Positions 11,856 through 22,800 of a stretch of DNA of 64,000 bases are shown here, piece after piece. The notes beneath the pieces were generated by a model. The model saw only the letters and a list, made by a program, of their open reading frames with translations, ran no database searches and was not told the origin of the DNA. This DNA is from Providencia stuartii (lineage in GTDB: Bacteria > Pseudomonadota > Gammaproteobacteria > Enterobacterales > Enterobacteriaceae), in NCBI RefSeq assembly GCF_029277985.1, contig NZ_CP119546.1, positions 4,092,001-4,156,000 on the forward strand. Reading direction: 5' to 3'. Made by a program: the position numbers and the translations under genes. Each line of letters starts with the position of its first letter. Positions within the stretch are counted from its first letter, which is position 1.

Positions 11856-13148
11856 TTAATTAGGTGCGGCTTGCAGAGGGTTTGCTAGGAAATATTGGCG
11901 CAAACCTTGATGAATTGCTTCAGCAACTTGCTCTTGATAAGCGTCTGATTTTAGCAATTGTTCTTCCGCACTATTACTAATGAACCCTGTTTCAACCAAA
12001 ATTGAAGGAATATCCGGCGAACGCAGTACGCCTAAACTGGCATGCTCAGGGCTACGTTTATGAATATTGCCAACTTTTCTGAGTTGTTTAATCACTTGGA
12101 CGGCAACGTCATACCCCACTCGCTGTGAATGACCAAATTGCAAATCAAGGACCGCTTGGCTCAAATAAGGATCCGCACCACTTAAGGCATCACCAGCTCC
12201 ACCTAATAATTCAGATTGTTTTTCGCGCTGCTCAAGCCAGTTACCTAATTCACTGTTAGCACGACGATTAGAAAGAACCCATACCGATGCCCCTCTCGCA
12301 CTGCTGTTTGGCGCGGAGTCAGCATGAATAGACACTAACATATTGGCGCCTTTCTTACGTGCAACATCAGAACGGCCACTCACTGAAATAAAATAATCAC
12401 CGTCACGGGTCATTGCCGGCTTAAACATGGGGTCTGCCGCCAATTTGGCATACAGTTTGCGCGCCACACTCAAGGTAACATCTTTTTCACGATAACCATT
12501 TTTACCTATCGCACCGGGGTCTTTACCACCATGGCCCGCATCAATTGCAATCACCACCTGTTTAGCACCTTTTGGCATCGTTTTATTGGCTTGCACTGGT
12601 ACAGGCGTTTTTTGTTGTCCCGCCGCGTTCATTTTTAACGGCTTATCCTGTGCACTATTATTGCCAACGGCCTGTACTGGTTGAGTTATGTTATTCGACG
12701 GTGCAGATGTCCCACCTTTCCCTGTCGAAAGGCTAAACACCACTTGATATTGACCAGAAACTTGTTTCAGCGACGTTTGTACCTTGGCTGCTTTTGTCAG
12801 CTCCAAAACAATACGTTTATGCCGACTATCCGGTGGCTGACTCGTGCGAACAACTTTCACTAAATCACCCGCAGGGAGTTTCATCGGTAAACCCATAATT
12901 TCGCCATTTTGTTTAATATCAATGACGAGACGCTCTGGCGAATGCAGGGGAAAATATTTGTAGTCAGGGTTACCTCCAGCAAAGGAGAGTGTGACCTGTG
13001 CACTTGATGGGCTGTTATCTACTTGAATGTTCGCTAACGTTGCTGCCTGAACAGGCCGTGCAACGAGACAGAGCGCAAAAATCATCAATAGTAATAAGTA
13101 GGAAGCAATGCGCCTATCGGTTATTTTTCTTGGTAATGCATTCGTCAT
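11856..13148 (-). CDS. amiB: N-acetylmuramoyl-L-alanine amidase AmiB
   Basis: AmiB is a periplasmic zinc amidase that cleaves septal peptidoglycan so daughter cells separate, activated by EnvC. It has a signal peptide (cleavage likely after ARPVQA, about residue 36), an AMIN domain that targets the septum (about 40-140), a low-complexity linker, and a C-terminal Amidase_3 domain. Visible zinc and catalytic motifs are DAGHGGKDPGA, REKD, SIHAD and VETGFISN. I chose the ATG at 13148 because an AAGGAT site lies 9 bases upstream; the upstream TTG at 13154 is too close to that site. It lies 12 bases before mutL in the same operon. Confidence 0.96.
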   Translation of the reverse strand: MTNALPRKITDRRIASYLLLLMIFALCLVARPVQAATLANIQVDNSPSSAQVTLSFAGGNPDYKYFPLHSPERLVIDIKQNGEIMGLPMKLPAGDLVKVVRTSQPPDSRHKRIVLELTKAAKVQTSLKQVSGQYQVVFSLSTGKGGTSAPSNNITQPVQAVGNNSAQDKPLKMNAAGQQKTPVPVQANKTMPKGAKQVVIAIDAGHGGKDPGAIGKNGYREKDVTLSVARKLYAKLAADPMFKPAMTRDGDYFISVSGRSDVARKKGANMLVSIHADSAPNSSARGASVWVLSNRRANSELGNWLEQREKQSELLGGAGDALSGADPYLSQAVLDLQFGHSQRVGYDVAVQVIKQLRKVGNIHKRSPEHASLGVLRSPDIPSILVETGFISNSAEEQLLKSDAYQEQVAEAIHQGLRQYFLANPLQAAPN

Positions 13149-13161
13149 GAGCAATATATCC

Positions 13162-13626
13162 TTAAAGAGCGGGTAGTTCTTCTAACAACGACTCCCCATT
13201 TGCAGAAAAAGCAATCAAGTGAGCCTGACGTCCTTTATCCTGATAGGTCAAATGAAGTTCCAAGTCCGCCTCAGGTAGAAAACCTTTACCTTGTTGAGGC
13301 CATTCAACTAGGCAGATCGACTCAGGGGAAAAATAGTCACGGATCCCCATAAATTCCAATTCTTCTGGGTCGGCTAAACGATAAAGATCAAAATGAAAAA
13401 CTTGTCGCTCAGGGAGATCATAAGGCTCAACCAGTGTGTAAGTCGGGCTTTTCACATGACCTTGATGCCCTAATGCCTGCAAAAAACCTCGACTAAACGT
13501 TGTTTTACCTGCCCCAAGATCGCCATACAAGTTAATCACTGCACCTTGTTTGCAGGCCTGTGCAACTGCACGCCCTAGTGCCACGGTTTGCTCTTCGTTG
13601 GCAAGTTGTAATATGCGTTCTTTCAT
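13162..13626 (-). CDS. tsaE: tRNA threonylcarbamoyladenosine biosynthesis ATPase TsaE
   Basis: TsaE is the ATPase of the TsaB-TsaD-TsaE complex that makes t6A37 in tRNAs reading ANN codons. The 154-residue protein has the Walker A motif [13 protein letters not shown] near residue 35, the [10 protein letters not shown] switch segment, and [14 protein letters not shown] near residue 80. It is the first gene of the tsaE-amiB-mutL-miaA-hfq run here. In E. coli the gene before it is nnr (yjeF), which is absent from this position. Confidence 0.97.
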   Translation of the reverse strand: MKERILQLANEEQTVALGRAVAQACKQGAVINLYGDLGAGKTTFSRGFLQALGHQGHVKSPTYTLVEPYDLPERQVFHFDLYRLADPEELEFMGIRDYFSPESICLVEWPQQGKGFLPEADLELHLTYQDKGRQAHLIAFSANGESLLEELPAL

Positions 13627-13971
13627 GAATTATTCAATCAGCTATAGTAAGGAAAAAACAGATCAATGTTGATATTAACGACTATATTAACTCAAGCCGA
13701 TCCATTTTTCTTAAATAACATTACAGAAATATTGGCATCATGGATATTAAATTAGTCATCGAACTTAATCACACAACGAGATTAACAAGTCGATATTTTG
13801 TGAATTCACCTAGCCATGATAAAGTTCTCAAGAAATGGAGGGCGTCCAGCTTAGATGACTGAACACGGTATTTGGGGTCTCACTCAAATAAGATGCATTC
13901 ACAGACAAACAGACCACCAAACGTCAATAACGCTTAGCAAGGTATATAGCCTAGTATCACGATAAAATCTC
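13627..13971. other. Intergenic region between tsaE and queG; nnr absent
   Basis: This is about 345 bases between divergent genes. In E. coli this position is occupied by nnr (NAD(P)HX dehydratase/epimerase). I see no reading frame resembling its domains and no clear remnant. The stretch presumably holds the divergent promoters of tsaE and queG. Confidence 0.6.
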
Positions 13972-15129
13972 ATGGCAACACTTCTTGATCTCAACCTTCT
14001 CGCTCAAAATATCAAGCAATGGGGAGTAGAAATTGGCTTCCAGCAAGTCGGTATTTGTGACACTGACCTTTCGTTAGAAGAACCAAAATTGCAGGCATGG
14101 CTGGATAAACAGTATCATGGCGATATGGCGTGGATGGAACGCCATGGAATGATGCGAGCAAGGCCACATGAGTTACACCCTGGCACATTGCGCGTCATTA
14201 GTGTACGTATGAATTACCTTCCTGCAAAAGCCGCTTTTGCGAGCACTCTCAATGACCCTAAACTGGGGTACATTAGCCGTTATGCCTTAGGTAGAGATTA
14301 TCACAAGCTACTTAAAAAACGCTTAAAAATGCTGAGTGACCGTATTTTAGCCTATTGTCGAGAACACACCTGTTCAGAAGAACTCAATTTTCGCCCTTTT
14401 GTTGATTCTGCTCCCATCTTAGAACGTCCACTCGCCGTCAAAGCCGGTTTGGGCTGGACGGGTAAACATTCGTTGATCCTCAATCGTGAAGCTGGATCCT
14501 GGTTTTTTCTCGGTGAATTGCTGGTCAACTTACCCCTTCCTGTCGATCAGCCCGTTGAGGAGCAATGTGGCCGTTGTGTTGCCTGTATGACAACTTGTCC
14601 GACGGGGGCAATTGTTGAACCATACGTTGTGGATGCTCGCCGCTGTATTTCTTACCTCACAATTGAACTGGACGGCCCAATCCCAGAAGCGTTTCGCCCC
14701 CTAATGGGAAACCGTATCTACGGTTGTGATGATTGCCAATTAATTTGTCCTTGGAATCGTTTTTCTCAATTAACTGACGAAGAGGATTTCAGCCCAAGAC
14801 GGGTGCTACACACACCGGAGCTTCTCGATCTCTTTAGTTGGGATGAAGCCACTTTTTTAAAAGTCACTGAAGGCTCTGCAATTCGCCGAATTGGTTACCT
14901 GAAATGGCTAAGAAACATCAGTGTGGCATTGGGAAATGCGCCTTATCAAGACAATATCGTCATCGCTTTACGTTCCCGCTTAGGCATGGGGGAAATGCTA
15001 GATGAACATGTCCAATGGGCGATACAACAACAATTGAATCGTAGAGAAGAAAACCAAGTGACTATTCAAACTTCACAACAGAAACGCCTTGTACGTGCCA
15101 TATCTAAAGGTTTGCCTAGAGACGCTTAA
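13972..15129 (+). CDS. queG: Epoxyqueuosine reductase QueG
   Basis: QueG is the cobalamin- and [4Fe-4S]-dependent enzyme that performs the last step of queuosine synthesis in tRNA, reducing epoxyqueuosine. The 385-residue protein shows two ferredoxin-like cluster motifs, CGRCVACMTTCPTGAI (about residue 200) and CDDCQLICPWN (about 255), with a further cysteine in VDARRCISYL. The N-terminal cobalamin-binding part contains FVDSAPILERPLAVKAGLGW. It is divergent from tsaE and followed by a DnaA-box-rich gap. Confidence 0.97.
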   Translation: MATLLDLNLLAQNIKQWGVEIGFQQVGICDTDLSLEEPKLQAWLDKQYHGDMAWMERHGMMRARPHELHPGTLRVISVRMNYLPAKAAFASTLNDPKLGYISRYALGRDYHKLLKKRLKMLSDRILAYCREHTCSEELNFRPFVDSAPILERPLAVKAGLGWTGKHSLILNREAGSWFFLGELLVNLPLPVDQPVEEQCGRCVACMTTCPTGAIVEPYVVDARRCISYLTIELDGPIPEAFRPLMGNRIYGCDDCQLICPWNRFSQLTDEEDFSPRRVLHTPELLDLFSWDEATFLKVTEGSAIRRIGYLKWLRNISVALGNAPYQDNIVIALRSRLGMGEMLDEHVQWAIQQQLNRREENQVTIQTSQQKRLVRAISKGLPRDA

Positions 15130-15173
15130 AAATAATACGTCATTATATCCTAAATAGACAAAAGTCAACCTCG

Positions 15174-15421
15174 TGTGAATAAAATAAAAAATTGCTTAAC
15201 TGACAATGGTTAAAGGATTTGCAAGTTATGACACCCACATTTTCAGCAAATTTTTTTATACTTTAAATTCAATAAGATAATTAATAACTCTTGGAAATTA
15301 TTTTTTCAATTATGTAAAAATACTCACAGACACATCCTGTGGATAACTCTGTGTAATAAAGTATTACAGAGACTTATAAGCGACTTTGTTTCGATAATAG
15401 ATTGTGGATAACTTATTCACG
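15174..15421. other. DnaA-box cluster, candidate datA-like locus
   Basis: The 690-base AT-rich gap between queG and the tRNA-Gly genes contains two perfect DnaA boxes (TGTGGATAA at 15338-15346 and 15403-15411), one consensus-type box (TGTGAATAA at 15174-15182, i.e. TTATTCACA on the other strand), and a one-mismatch box TTATTCACG at 15413-15421, inverted relative to its neighbour. In E. coli the DnaA-titrating and DnaA-ATP-hydrolysis locus datA lies exactly between queG and the glyVXY tRNA operon. Few GATC sites and no 13-mer array are present, so this is not oriC. I did not find a convincing IHF site. The rest of the gap (15422-15816) shows nothing else. Confidence 0.75.
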
Positions 15422-15816
15422 GCAGGAAACTAAAATAAAGCGACTTTTTGCTACTCACAACAGAAGTAAAGTTATAAAAATGTAAGATTGGAACAATAAA
15501 ATTAACTAAAACGGCAAAAAATAGATCTTTTGTATACTACGCAACCAAAACTATAACATTTGAAATAATAATTTATTTCCCCAATCAGTAAGGGGTGGCT
15601 ATTCTATGGCGGCAACCTAATGAATGCAAGCAGAAAAATCCCCAAGATCCTAAAAAGATCCCGAACCGTATCAAGGCAGCGCCTTTCGCTTAGGCTTAAA
15701 AGAATAATCGCCATATCGTTAACGATATTCAATATCGATAAATAACGGTTTTTGCTTAGGTAAACGATCTGTGGCTTTAAAATGAGTGTGGATGGCGTCG
15801 AAAATACAGTGAATTT

Positions 15817-15892
<76 letters not shown>

Positions 15893-15931
15893 ATTTGGTG
15901 TGAGTACTGCAACTAAAACACTAAGAGAGAT

Positions 15932-16007
<76 letters not shown>

Positions 16008-16046
16008 AGACCGAAAATAGTGTTTTAGCAAAACATTAAGAGAGTT

Positions 16047-16122
<76 letters not shown>

Positions 16123-16181
16123 AAAACTGCATCTTTTTGCTTTACCGTACAGATAAAAATCTTCATCGGTACGGGGAGCGC

Positions 16182-16209
16182 ATTATACGAGAAATTGCAC
16201 GGCAGGCAA
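16182..16209 (-). promoter_or_regulatory. Promoter of the tRNA-Gly operon
   Basis: On the minus strand TTGCCT (16204-16209) is separated by 16 bases from a perfect TATAAT (16182-16187). A GC-rich discriminator (GCGCTCCCCG) follows, typical of stringently controlled stable-RNA promoters. It lies about 60 bases upstream of the first tRNA. Confidence 0.85.
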
Positions 16210-16492
16210 GTCCCTTGTCGCAAATTTTTCATTTTTTTGTTCGTTTGCTGATAAATTGGGCATTATGATGATTTTATCAACGATGAAAGTAACCTTCTGA
16301 TTTCAATCGGTTAACACTTTTTTACTTTTGTGTTATTCCGCATAACGCACTCAACAATAAAGCACGCTAACAGACATGTTGACAGCCATTTGATGATAAA
16401 GAGAGATGAGATAAATAGCGGTAAGCAGTTAATATCGCAAGCAACGGAGTGCCTTCAATAGGCATTCCGTTAACTCGACTTAGCAACAGAGC
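16210..16492. other. Gap between the tRNA-Gly promoter and the YdgH/BhsA-like gene
   Basis: AT-rich sequence with no reading frame or repeat that I can support. Confidence 0.4.
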
Positions 16493-16705
16493 TTATTTAT
16501 TGAGATCTGCACTCATTGTCACGAAATTACCAACACGCGCACTGGTAATTTTGTAGCTGTCCGCACCCGCCTCTTTTGCTTTCTGAGCAATCATAGCTTC
16601 GGTAGAAGCTAGCGTGTCACCCGTTGCTGTAACCGTTTGAGCTGAAGCGCCGAAAGCCACTAAAGATAACAATGAAGCTGTTGTTAATGTTTTAATCATG
16701 TTCAT
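16493..16705 (-). CDS. Small exported protein, YdgH/BhsA/McbA (DUF1471) type
   Basis: The 70-residue product has a signal peptide (residues 1-22, cleavage after GASA) and a mature part of under 50 residues. The pattern ASTEAMIAQKAKEAGADSYKI is the helix and strand signature of DUF1471 proteins such as BhsA and YahO, which are periplasmic, stress-induced, and affect biofilm and surface properties. It is single-domain and slightly shorter than usual. The ATG at 16705 has AAGGAT about 8 bases upstream. It is monocistronic, between tRNA-Gly and orn. The family call is fairly secure; the function is unknown. Confidence 0.75.
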   Translation of the reverse strand: MNMIKTLTTASLLSLVAFGASAQTVTATGDTLASTEAMIAQKAKEAGADSYKITSARVGNFVTMSADLNK

Positions 16706-16936
16706 AATTTTTATCCTTTAATTTTATCGTTAAAATTGACTTGATAACCCTTGTTATCTGCTATGCCATTAATTTAACCTCAAGTTACCGCAAATAAAAG
16801 CAACTAAATTTGGCTTTGTTTATCAATTTTTTTGAATAAAAATAGCGAGATCAGCACTTCATCCTATTAGGAAAATAAGTCATGAATACGTCAACAATAA
16901 CGAGGAGTTAAAGAAGGTCAGCTACTAACATAAATA

Positions 16937-16954
16937 GGCCACTTATCGGTGGCC
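16937..16954 (-). terminator. Hairpin downstream of orn
   Basis: A perfect 6-bp stem GGCCAC/GTGGCC with a 6-base loop, about 33 bases past the orn stop. The following T tract is weak. Confidence 0.5.
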
Positions 16955-16986
16955 CATCTATTTTTAATCGCCTGGTCTAATCGGCT

Positions 16987-17529
16987 TTATTTAATAAAAG
17001 TTTCGCGGTAATAGGCTAATTCAGCAATGGATTCACGAATATCATCTAATGCTTGATGGGTACCTTTTTTCGTAAATCCCCCCAGTATTTCCGGTTTCCA
17101 ACGACGAGCTAGCTCTTTTAATGTGCTGACATCAAGGTAGCGATAATGGAAATAACTTTCTAATTCAGGCATATAGCGAAATAAAAAACGACGATCTTGA
17201 CCAACACTATTACCACAAATTGGTGAAGCGCCTTTTGGCACCCACTGCTCTAAGAAAGCAATCGTCGCTAATTCAGCGTCATGTTCACTGAACGTACTGC
17301 TTTTAACACGTTCAACTAATCCACTTCCTGTATGCGTATTGACATTCCATTCGTCCATCAAATCCAATTGCGCTTGTGTTTGATGAATCGCAATGACAGG
17401 ACCTTGTGCTAAAATATTAAGTTGACTGTCCGTAACAATAGTCGCGATTTCGATAATACGGTCACGCTCAGGATCGAGACCGGTCATTTCTAAATCGATC
17501 CAGATTAAATTATTCTCATTCTTTTGCAT
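16987..17529 (-). CDS. orn: Oligoribonuclease
   Basis: Orn is a DEDDh 3'-5' exonuclease that degrades dinucleotides left by other RNases, including pGpG. The sequence [24 protein letters not shown] contains the first D-E pair, and the later [15 protein letters not shown] holds the final catalytic residues. The reading frame is open for another 28 codons upstream, but E. coli Orn begins MSANENNLIW, so I place the start at the ATG at 17529 ([10 protein letters not shown], 180 residues), with AGGG 6 bases upstream. An ATG at 17532 is possible. It is divergent from rsgA, as in E. coli. Confidence 0.95.
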   Translation of the reverse strand: MQKNENNLIWIDLEMTGLDPERDRIIEIATIVTDSQLNILAQGPVIAIHQTQAQLDLMDEWNVNTHTGSGLVERVKSSTFSEHDAELATIAFLEQWVPKGASPICGNSVGQDRRFLFRYMPELESYFHYRYLDVSTLKELARRWKPEILGGFTKKGTHQALDDIRESIAELAYYRETFIK

Positions 17530-17646
17530 CATATACCCTAACTTGATCCGGTGGAATTCGTGTATGATAGCGCGTTTGAGGTATCGACGCGATCCACTCA
17601 ATGAAGCAAACAAAAAAACTCAGCCAACAATATCAAGAGAGGTCAG

Positions 17647-18699
17647 GTGGCTAAGCAGAAATTGTCAAAAGGCCAGCAGCGCCGCGTGCAGGCAAATCAT
17701 CAAAAAAGACTGAAAAAACAAAATGTCACTGAAATTGATGATAGTCAACTAGGAGAGGCACAAGAAGGGCTAGTTATCAGCCGGTTTGGACAACATGCTG
17801 ATATTGAAGCCAATGACGGTACATTGCAGCGTTGTAACTTGCGCCGCACTATCTCGTCTCTTGTGACTGGCGACCGTGTTGTTTGGCGCCCGGCACTGAA
17901 TACGCAAACAGATAACAAGGTGAACGGCATTGTCGAAGCGGTTCATGAGCGCCGCTCAGTCTTAACACGACCTGACTATTATGACGGGCTGAAACCCATT
18001 GCTGCGAATATTGACCAAATCGTGGTGGTTTCGGCAATCCTACCGGAACTTTCTCTCAATATTATTGACCGCTATTTAGTGGCTTGTGAAACCGTTGGTA
18101 TTCAACCAATTATTGTTCTGAATAAAATTGACCTGTTAGACCAAGAGAACCGCGAATGGGTCAGTGAGCTGATGACGATTTATCGCGATATTGGCTACCA
18201 AGTCCTCGAGGTATCCAGTCATACCAACGAAGGAATGGAAGCGCTCACTAACTTATTAGAAGGCAAAATATCGGTCTTTGTGGGGCAGTCCGGCGTGGGT
18301 AAATCCAGTTTACTGAATGCATTATTACCACATAATGAGGAAGCTATTTTAGTAAATGAAGTGTCTGACACCTCGGGGTTGGGCCAACACACGACAACAA
18401 CGGCGCGCTTGTATCACTTCCCTCATGGAGGTGACGTTATCGACTCTCCGGGCGTACGTGAATTTGGCTTATGGCACCTTTCAACGGAACAAGTCACCAA
18501 AGGATTTGTCGAATTTAAAGATTATTTAGGTGGCTGTAAGTTCCGAGATTGTAAACATTTGGATGATCCCGGCTGCCTACTGCGTGAAGCAACAGAAGAT
18601 GGGAAAATCGCGGAATCACGCTTTGAAAATTACCACCGTATTTTAGAAAGCATGGAGCAAGTGAAACCGCGTGGTAATTTCACGGGGAAAGAGAAATAA
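17647..18699 (+). CDS. rsgA: Ribosome small subunit GTPase RsgA
   Basis: RsgA is a circularly permuted GTPase that checks late 30S maturation. The 350-residue protein begins with a basic tail ([20 protein letters not shown]), then an OB fold, then the permuted G domain with NKIDLL (G4) before [12 protein letters not shown] (G1) and [11 protein letters not shown] (G3). A zinc-binding motif follows ([16 protein letters not shown]). It starts at GTG with GAGAGG upstream, as in E. coli. Confidence 0.97.
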   Translation: MAKQKLSKGQQRRVQANHQKRLKKQNVTEIDDSQLGEAQEGLVISRFGQHADIEANDGTLQRCNLRRTISSLVTGDRVVWRPALNTQTDNKVNGIVEAVHERRSVLTRPDYYDGLKPIAANIDQIVVVSAILPELSLNIIDRYLVACETVGIQPIIVLNKIDLLDQENREWVSELMTIYRDIGYQVLEVSSHTNEGMEALTNLLEGKISVFVGQSGVGKSSLLNALLPHNEEAILVNEVSDTSGLGQHTTTTARLYHFPHGGDVIDSPGVREFGLWHLSTEQVTKGFVEFKDYLGGCKFRDCKHLDDPGCLLREATEDGKIAESRFENYHRILESMEQVKPRGNFTGKEK

Positions 18700-18712
18700 A
18701 CCGGCTTAAAAC

Positions 18713-18736
18713 GTAAGTGTGTGCTTACATTTTTTT
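18713..18736 (+). terminator. Probable intrinsic terminator after rsgA
   Basis: A short stem GTAAG/CTTAC with a 6-base loop is followed by a run of seven T. It is weak because the stem has only five pairs. Confidence 0.5.
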
Positions 18737-18856
18737 ATGGACGCACAGGCTAAAGGTAAAGATTTTTAAGCCCATCGAAACAAAATAGCCTATTTAAAAA
18801 AGCAAAGGTACAATAACGCCTTTTTGCTAACTGGCCTTTTCGAATTTGAGGTTAAC

Positions 18857-19768
18857 GTGCTAGATAAGATTAAAATACGTTTACAATATTTATTACCAAA
18901 ACAAGGTCTTACACAACTTGCGGGCTGGTTTGCCAACAAGCAAGCTGGCTTCATCACTCAGTGGGCCATAAAACTATTTGCTAAAGCCTATAAAGTGGAT
19001 ATGAGTGAAGCACAAAAAAGCGAATTCACCGCTTATGCCACGTTTAATGATTTTTTTGTACGGCCATTGAAAGACGAAGTTCGTCCATTGGTTGAAGGTC
19101 AACATCAATTAGCCCAACCTGCTGATGGCGCTGTCAGCCAATTAGGCCCAATTCAAGACGGTCACATTTTCCAAGCCAAAGGTCACAATTATACGGTGGA
19201 AGCTTTACTGGCGGGTAACTATCAGTTGGCAGAAAAATTTCGTCACGGCGACTTTATTACCACTTACTTATCTCCAAGTGATTATCACCGTGTTCATATG
19301 CCTTGTGATGGCTTATTAACCGAAATGATTTATGTTCCTGGGGATCTTTTCTCTGTGAACCCACTCACTGCCGCCAATGTACCGAATTTATTTGCACGTA
19401 ATGAGCGCCTGATTTGTGTGTTTAAAACCGAGATAGGTCTGATGGTACAAATTTTAGTTGGTGCAACAATTGTCGGTAGTATTGAAACCGTCTGGAGTGG
19501 CTGCGTTAATGATCAACGCCAAGGTATTATTCAGCGTTGGACTTATCCAGACCAATTAACTGAAAATGCGGTATTCCTGAAAAAAGGCGAGGAAATGGGT
19601 CGTTTCAAACTTGGCTCAACCGTTATCAACCTGTTCGAAGCTAATACAATCCGTTTCAATTCTTCACTGATCCCAGGTTATGCTACCCGTATGGGTGAGC
19701 TATTGGCTGAAACGGTCTCAAATGACACTTTAGCGGCGGCTACCGCTGAACAAACAGAAACTCAGTAA
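18857..19768 (+). CDS. psd: Phosphatidylserine decarboxylase proenzyme
   Basis: Psd is a membrane-associated pyruvoyl enzyme that converts phosphatidylserine to phosphatidylethanolamine. The self-cleavage motif LGST occurs in [13 protein letters not shown] near residue 250; the Ser becomes the pyruvoyl group. Other conserved parts are [15 protein letters not shown] and [11 protein letters not shown] with its catalytic His. The frame is open from a TTG at 18824, but the GTG at 18857, with GAGG 7 bases upstream, gives [15 protein letters not shown], which matches the E. coli N-terminus. The C-terminal tail after LGST is shorter than in E. coli. It is in an operon with mscM. Confidence 0.96.
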   Translation: MLDKIKIRLQYLLPKQGLTQLAGWFANKQAGFITQWAIKLFAKAYKVDMSEAQKSEFTAYATFNDFFVRPLKDEVRPLVEGQHQLAQPADGAVSQLGPIQDGHIFQAKGHNYTVEALLAGNYQLAEKFRHGDFITTYLSPSDYHRVHMPCDGLLTEMIYVPGDLFSVNPLTAANVPNLFARNERLICVFKTEIGLMVQILVGATIVGSIETVWSGCVNDQRQGIIQRWTYPDQLTENAVFLKKGEEMGRFKLGSTVINLFEANTIRFNSSLIPGYATRMGELLAETVSNDTLAAATAEQTETQ

Positions 19769-19801
19769 TACTCAATTAATGATTTGAAGGAGCTCCCGAC
19801 T

Positions 19802-22800
19802 GTGCGCTTGATTATCAGTTTTTTTTTCAGCCTGCTAATCGCCTTTTCTGCGGCTGGGGCTCCTAATACCACGCTAAATGAAGCACAGATTAAGCAGGAG
19901 CTGTCTCAACTAGATCCGAGCAAAAATCCCAAAGATGCGGAGATAGCGCAAGCTTTACAAGGCGCTCTCAACTGGATCAGTGAAGCCAATGAAGCGGATG
20001 CTAGAGCCAAGTCTTACCAAGACGCCATTGATAATTTCCCTAAAATTATTAAAGGGTTAAGGCAAGAATTACTCAATGAAAGTGATGAGCCACCGGCTAT
20101 CCCTGCCAATATCAGTTTGTCTGAGCTTGAACAACAAATTATTCAAGTCAGTAGCCAACTACTTGAACAAGGAAGAAAAACTCAGCAAGAACAAGATAAA
20201 GGACGTGAGATTAGTGAGTCACTCAGTGCGCTTCCCAAGCAGTTGTCAGAGTCACGACGCTTGCTTTCTGAAGCGGCTTTTCGTTTACAATCGCTAAGTA
20301 CGCCCTCGACACCATTAGCGGAAGCGCAGTCAATCCTTGCTCAAGCAGAAGTAAGTGCTCGCAAATCCGAAGTTAATGAATTGGAAATGGCACAGTTATC
20401 AGCCAATAACCGCCAAGAGATTTCCCGTGTCACATTAGAGATCAATAAAAAACGCTACAACCGGCTAGAACTTGAACTGCAAAAATTGCGTGAAGTGCAA
20501 AACACGTTACGTCAGCAAAAAGCCGTATTAGCCCTTGAGCATACTGAAATGCTGGCTGAGCAAGGCGAGCTGACCCCTTTTCTAAAAGAACAAATTGATA
20601 TTAACCGCAAATTGTCACAAGAGCTAACTGACCAAGCGGTTCGCATGAACAATATCAGTACTAGCCAAGCAGAAATTTCCTCGGGTATCCAAGATGCACG
20701 CCAAGCACTCACCACTATTCGTGAACAAGCACAATGGCTTGATGGTTCAAGTACGTTAGGAGAAGCCTTACGCACTCAGCTATCACGCCTACCTGAGATC
20801 CCTAAAAGCCAACAGCTTAACCGTGATATGGCTGACTTACGTGTGCAAAGGCTAAACTATGAAGACATGCTTGATCGGCTATCCAAGCTGGATACTGCCA
20901 CACAAGAAACTGAAAATAATTTAAGCCCAGCACAAGCACAAGTTTATTCATCGCTGATCAAAACGCGTAAAGAGCTGCTCACGGCACTGATTTCAGGCTT
21001 TGATACTGAAATGCTTGAGCTAACGAAATTAAACGTAGCCACTAGCCAGCTCACCGATGCATTGAAAGATGTAAAAGATGCCTCACACCGTTATCTGTTT
21101 TGGGTCGCTGACGCACCGCCAGTAACGCTTCACTATCCTGTCTTATTGATCACTGATATTACCCAGTTGCTCTCTTTAGACACCTTATCGCAACTGACCG
21201 GTGCCTTAAAGGTGATGCTGACGACCCAAGATACTTTTTTGTATCTGCTCGGCTCAATCATTTTAGTTATCTTCAGTATCAGCACTCGTAAGCATTATCA
21301 GGATTTTCTTGATCGCGCTAGCTTACGTATTGGTAAAGTCACCCAAGACCATTTTTACCTCACTGTACGAACCATTTTTTGGTCTATCATTGTGGCGCTA
21401 CCACTCCCGATGATGTGGTCCGCCATTGGCTACGGGTTACAAAGTGCATGGCAATACCCGATGGCGGCGGCGATAGGTTATGGCGTCAGCGCGACGACAC
21501 CGGTGCTATGGCTGTTTATGATCAGTGAAACCTTCTCTCGCCCCACAGGGTTATTTATTGCACACTTCGGCTGGGATAAAGATGCCGTAAAACGTGCGAT
21601 GCGTTACTATCGCCTCGCTATTTTCGTTATTGTCCCCTTGATGATGGCGCTGATTACTTTTGAGTATTACAGTGACAGAGAATTCGCCTCAACCATTGGT
21701 CGCTTCTGTTTCTTGTTACTATGCTTTGCATTGAGTTTAATGACCAATAACTTGCGTCGCACACACGTTCCACTCTACCTTGATAGACATGGCTCAGGCG
21801 ATAATCTCATCAACAAGGCATTATGGTGGATGCTACTCGGTGCACCAGTCGTCGCTGCTTTTTTCTCTCTGTTAGGGTATTTTTCAACCTCTCAAGCCCT
21901 GCTCGGTCGTTTAGAAACCTCGGTTGCCATCTGGTTTGTGTTATTAATTATCTATCATACTATCCGCCGTTGGATGTCAATTCAGCGTCGTAAACTCGCC
22001 TTTGAACGCGCCAAACAGCGTCGTGCAGACATCTTAGCCCAGCGGGCAAAAGGAGAGGATGACTCACAACAGCCAAACGCCAGTGGAGAAGGTAGTATTG
22101 ATATTGATGAGCAAGTGATTGACCTTGATGCGATCAGCGCACAATCCGTCGGCTTAGTACGTTCGATACTTACGATGATTGCCTTAGTCTCTCTGATTTG
22201 GCTGTGGTCTGAGCTGCACACTGCATTTTCGTTCCTTGAAAATATTCGCTTGTGGGATGTCACCTCTACCATTAATGGTGTTGATACTGTGCAACCAATC
22301 ACGATGGGATCGATTTTTATCGCCATCTTGATCATCATTGTCACCACGCAATTAGTCAGAAATTTACCTGCATTGCTTGAGTTAGCGGTGTTACAGCATT
22401 TAGATTTAACCCCTGGCACGGGTTATGCCATAACCACACTGACGAAGTACTCACTCACTATCATAGGCACCATTGTTGGTTTCTCTATGTTGGGGATCGA
22501 TTGGTCGAAATTACAGTGGTTAGTCGCCGCCATGGGGGTTGGGTTAGGCTTTGGTTTACAAGAGATCTTTGCCAATATCATTTCCGGTCTAATGATCTTG
22601 TTTGAAAAACCTATCCGAATTGGTGATACCGTCACCATACGCAATTTAACGGGTAGTATTACTAAGATTAACACCCGTGCGACCACCCTGACTGATTGGG
22701 ATAGAAAAGAAATTATTGTGCCCAATAAGGCCTTTATTACAGAACAGTTTATCAACTGGTCTCTCTCTGACACCATCACACGTATTGTTATGACTATCCC

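Noticed and set aside
15174..15540. DnaA boxes as the replication origin oriC
   Set aside because: There are few GATC sites, no AT-rich 13-mer array, and no mnmG or mioC neighbours; the position fits datA.
16926..16954. AACATAA near the orn terminator as a dif-like site
   Set aside because: The match is to one arm only, the spacing is wrong, and the rest is explained by the orn hairpin.
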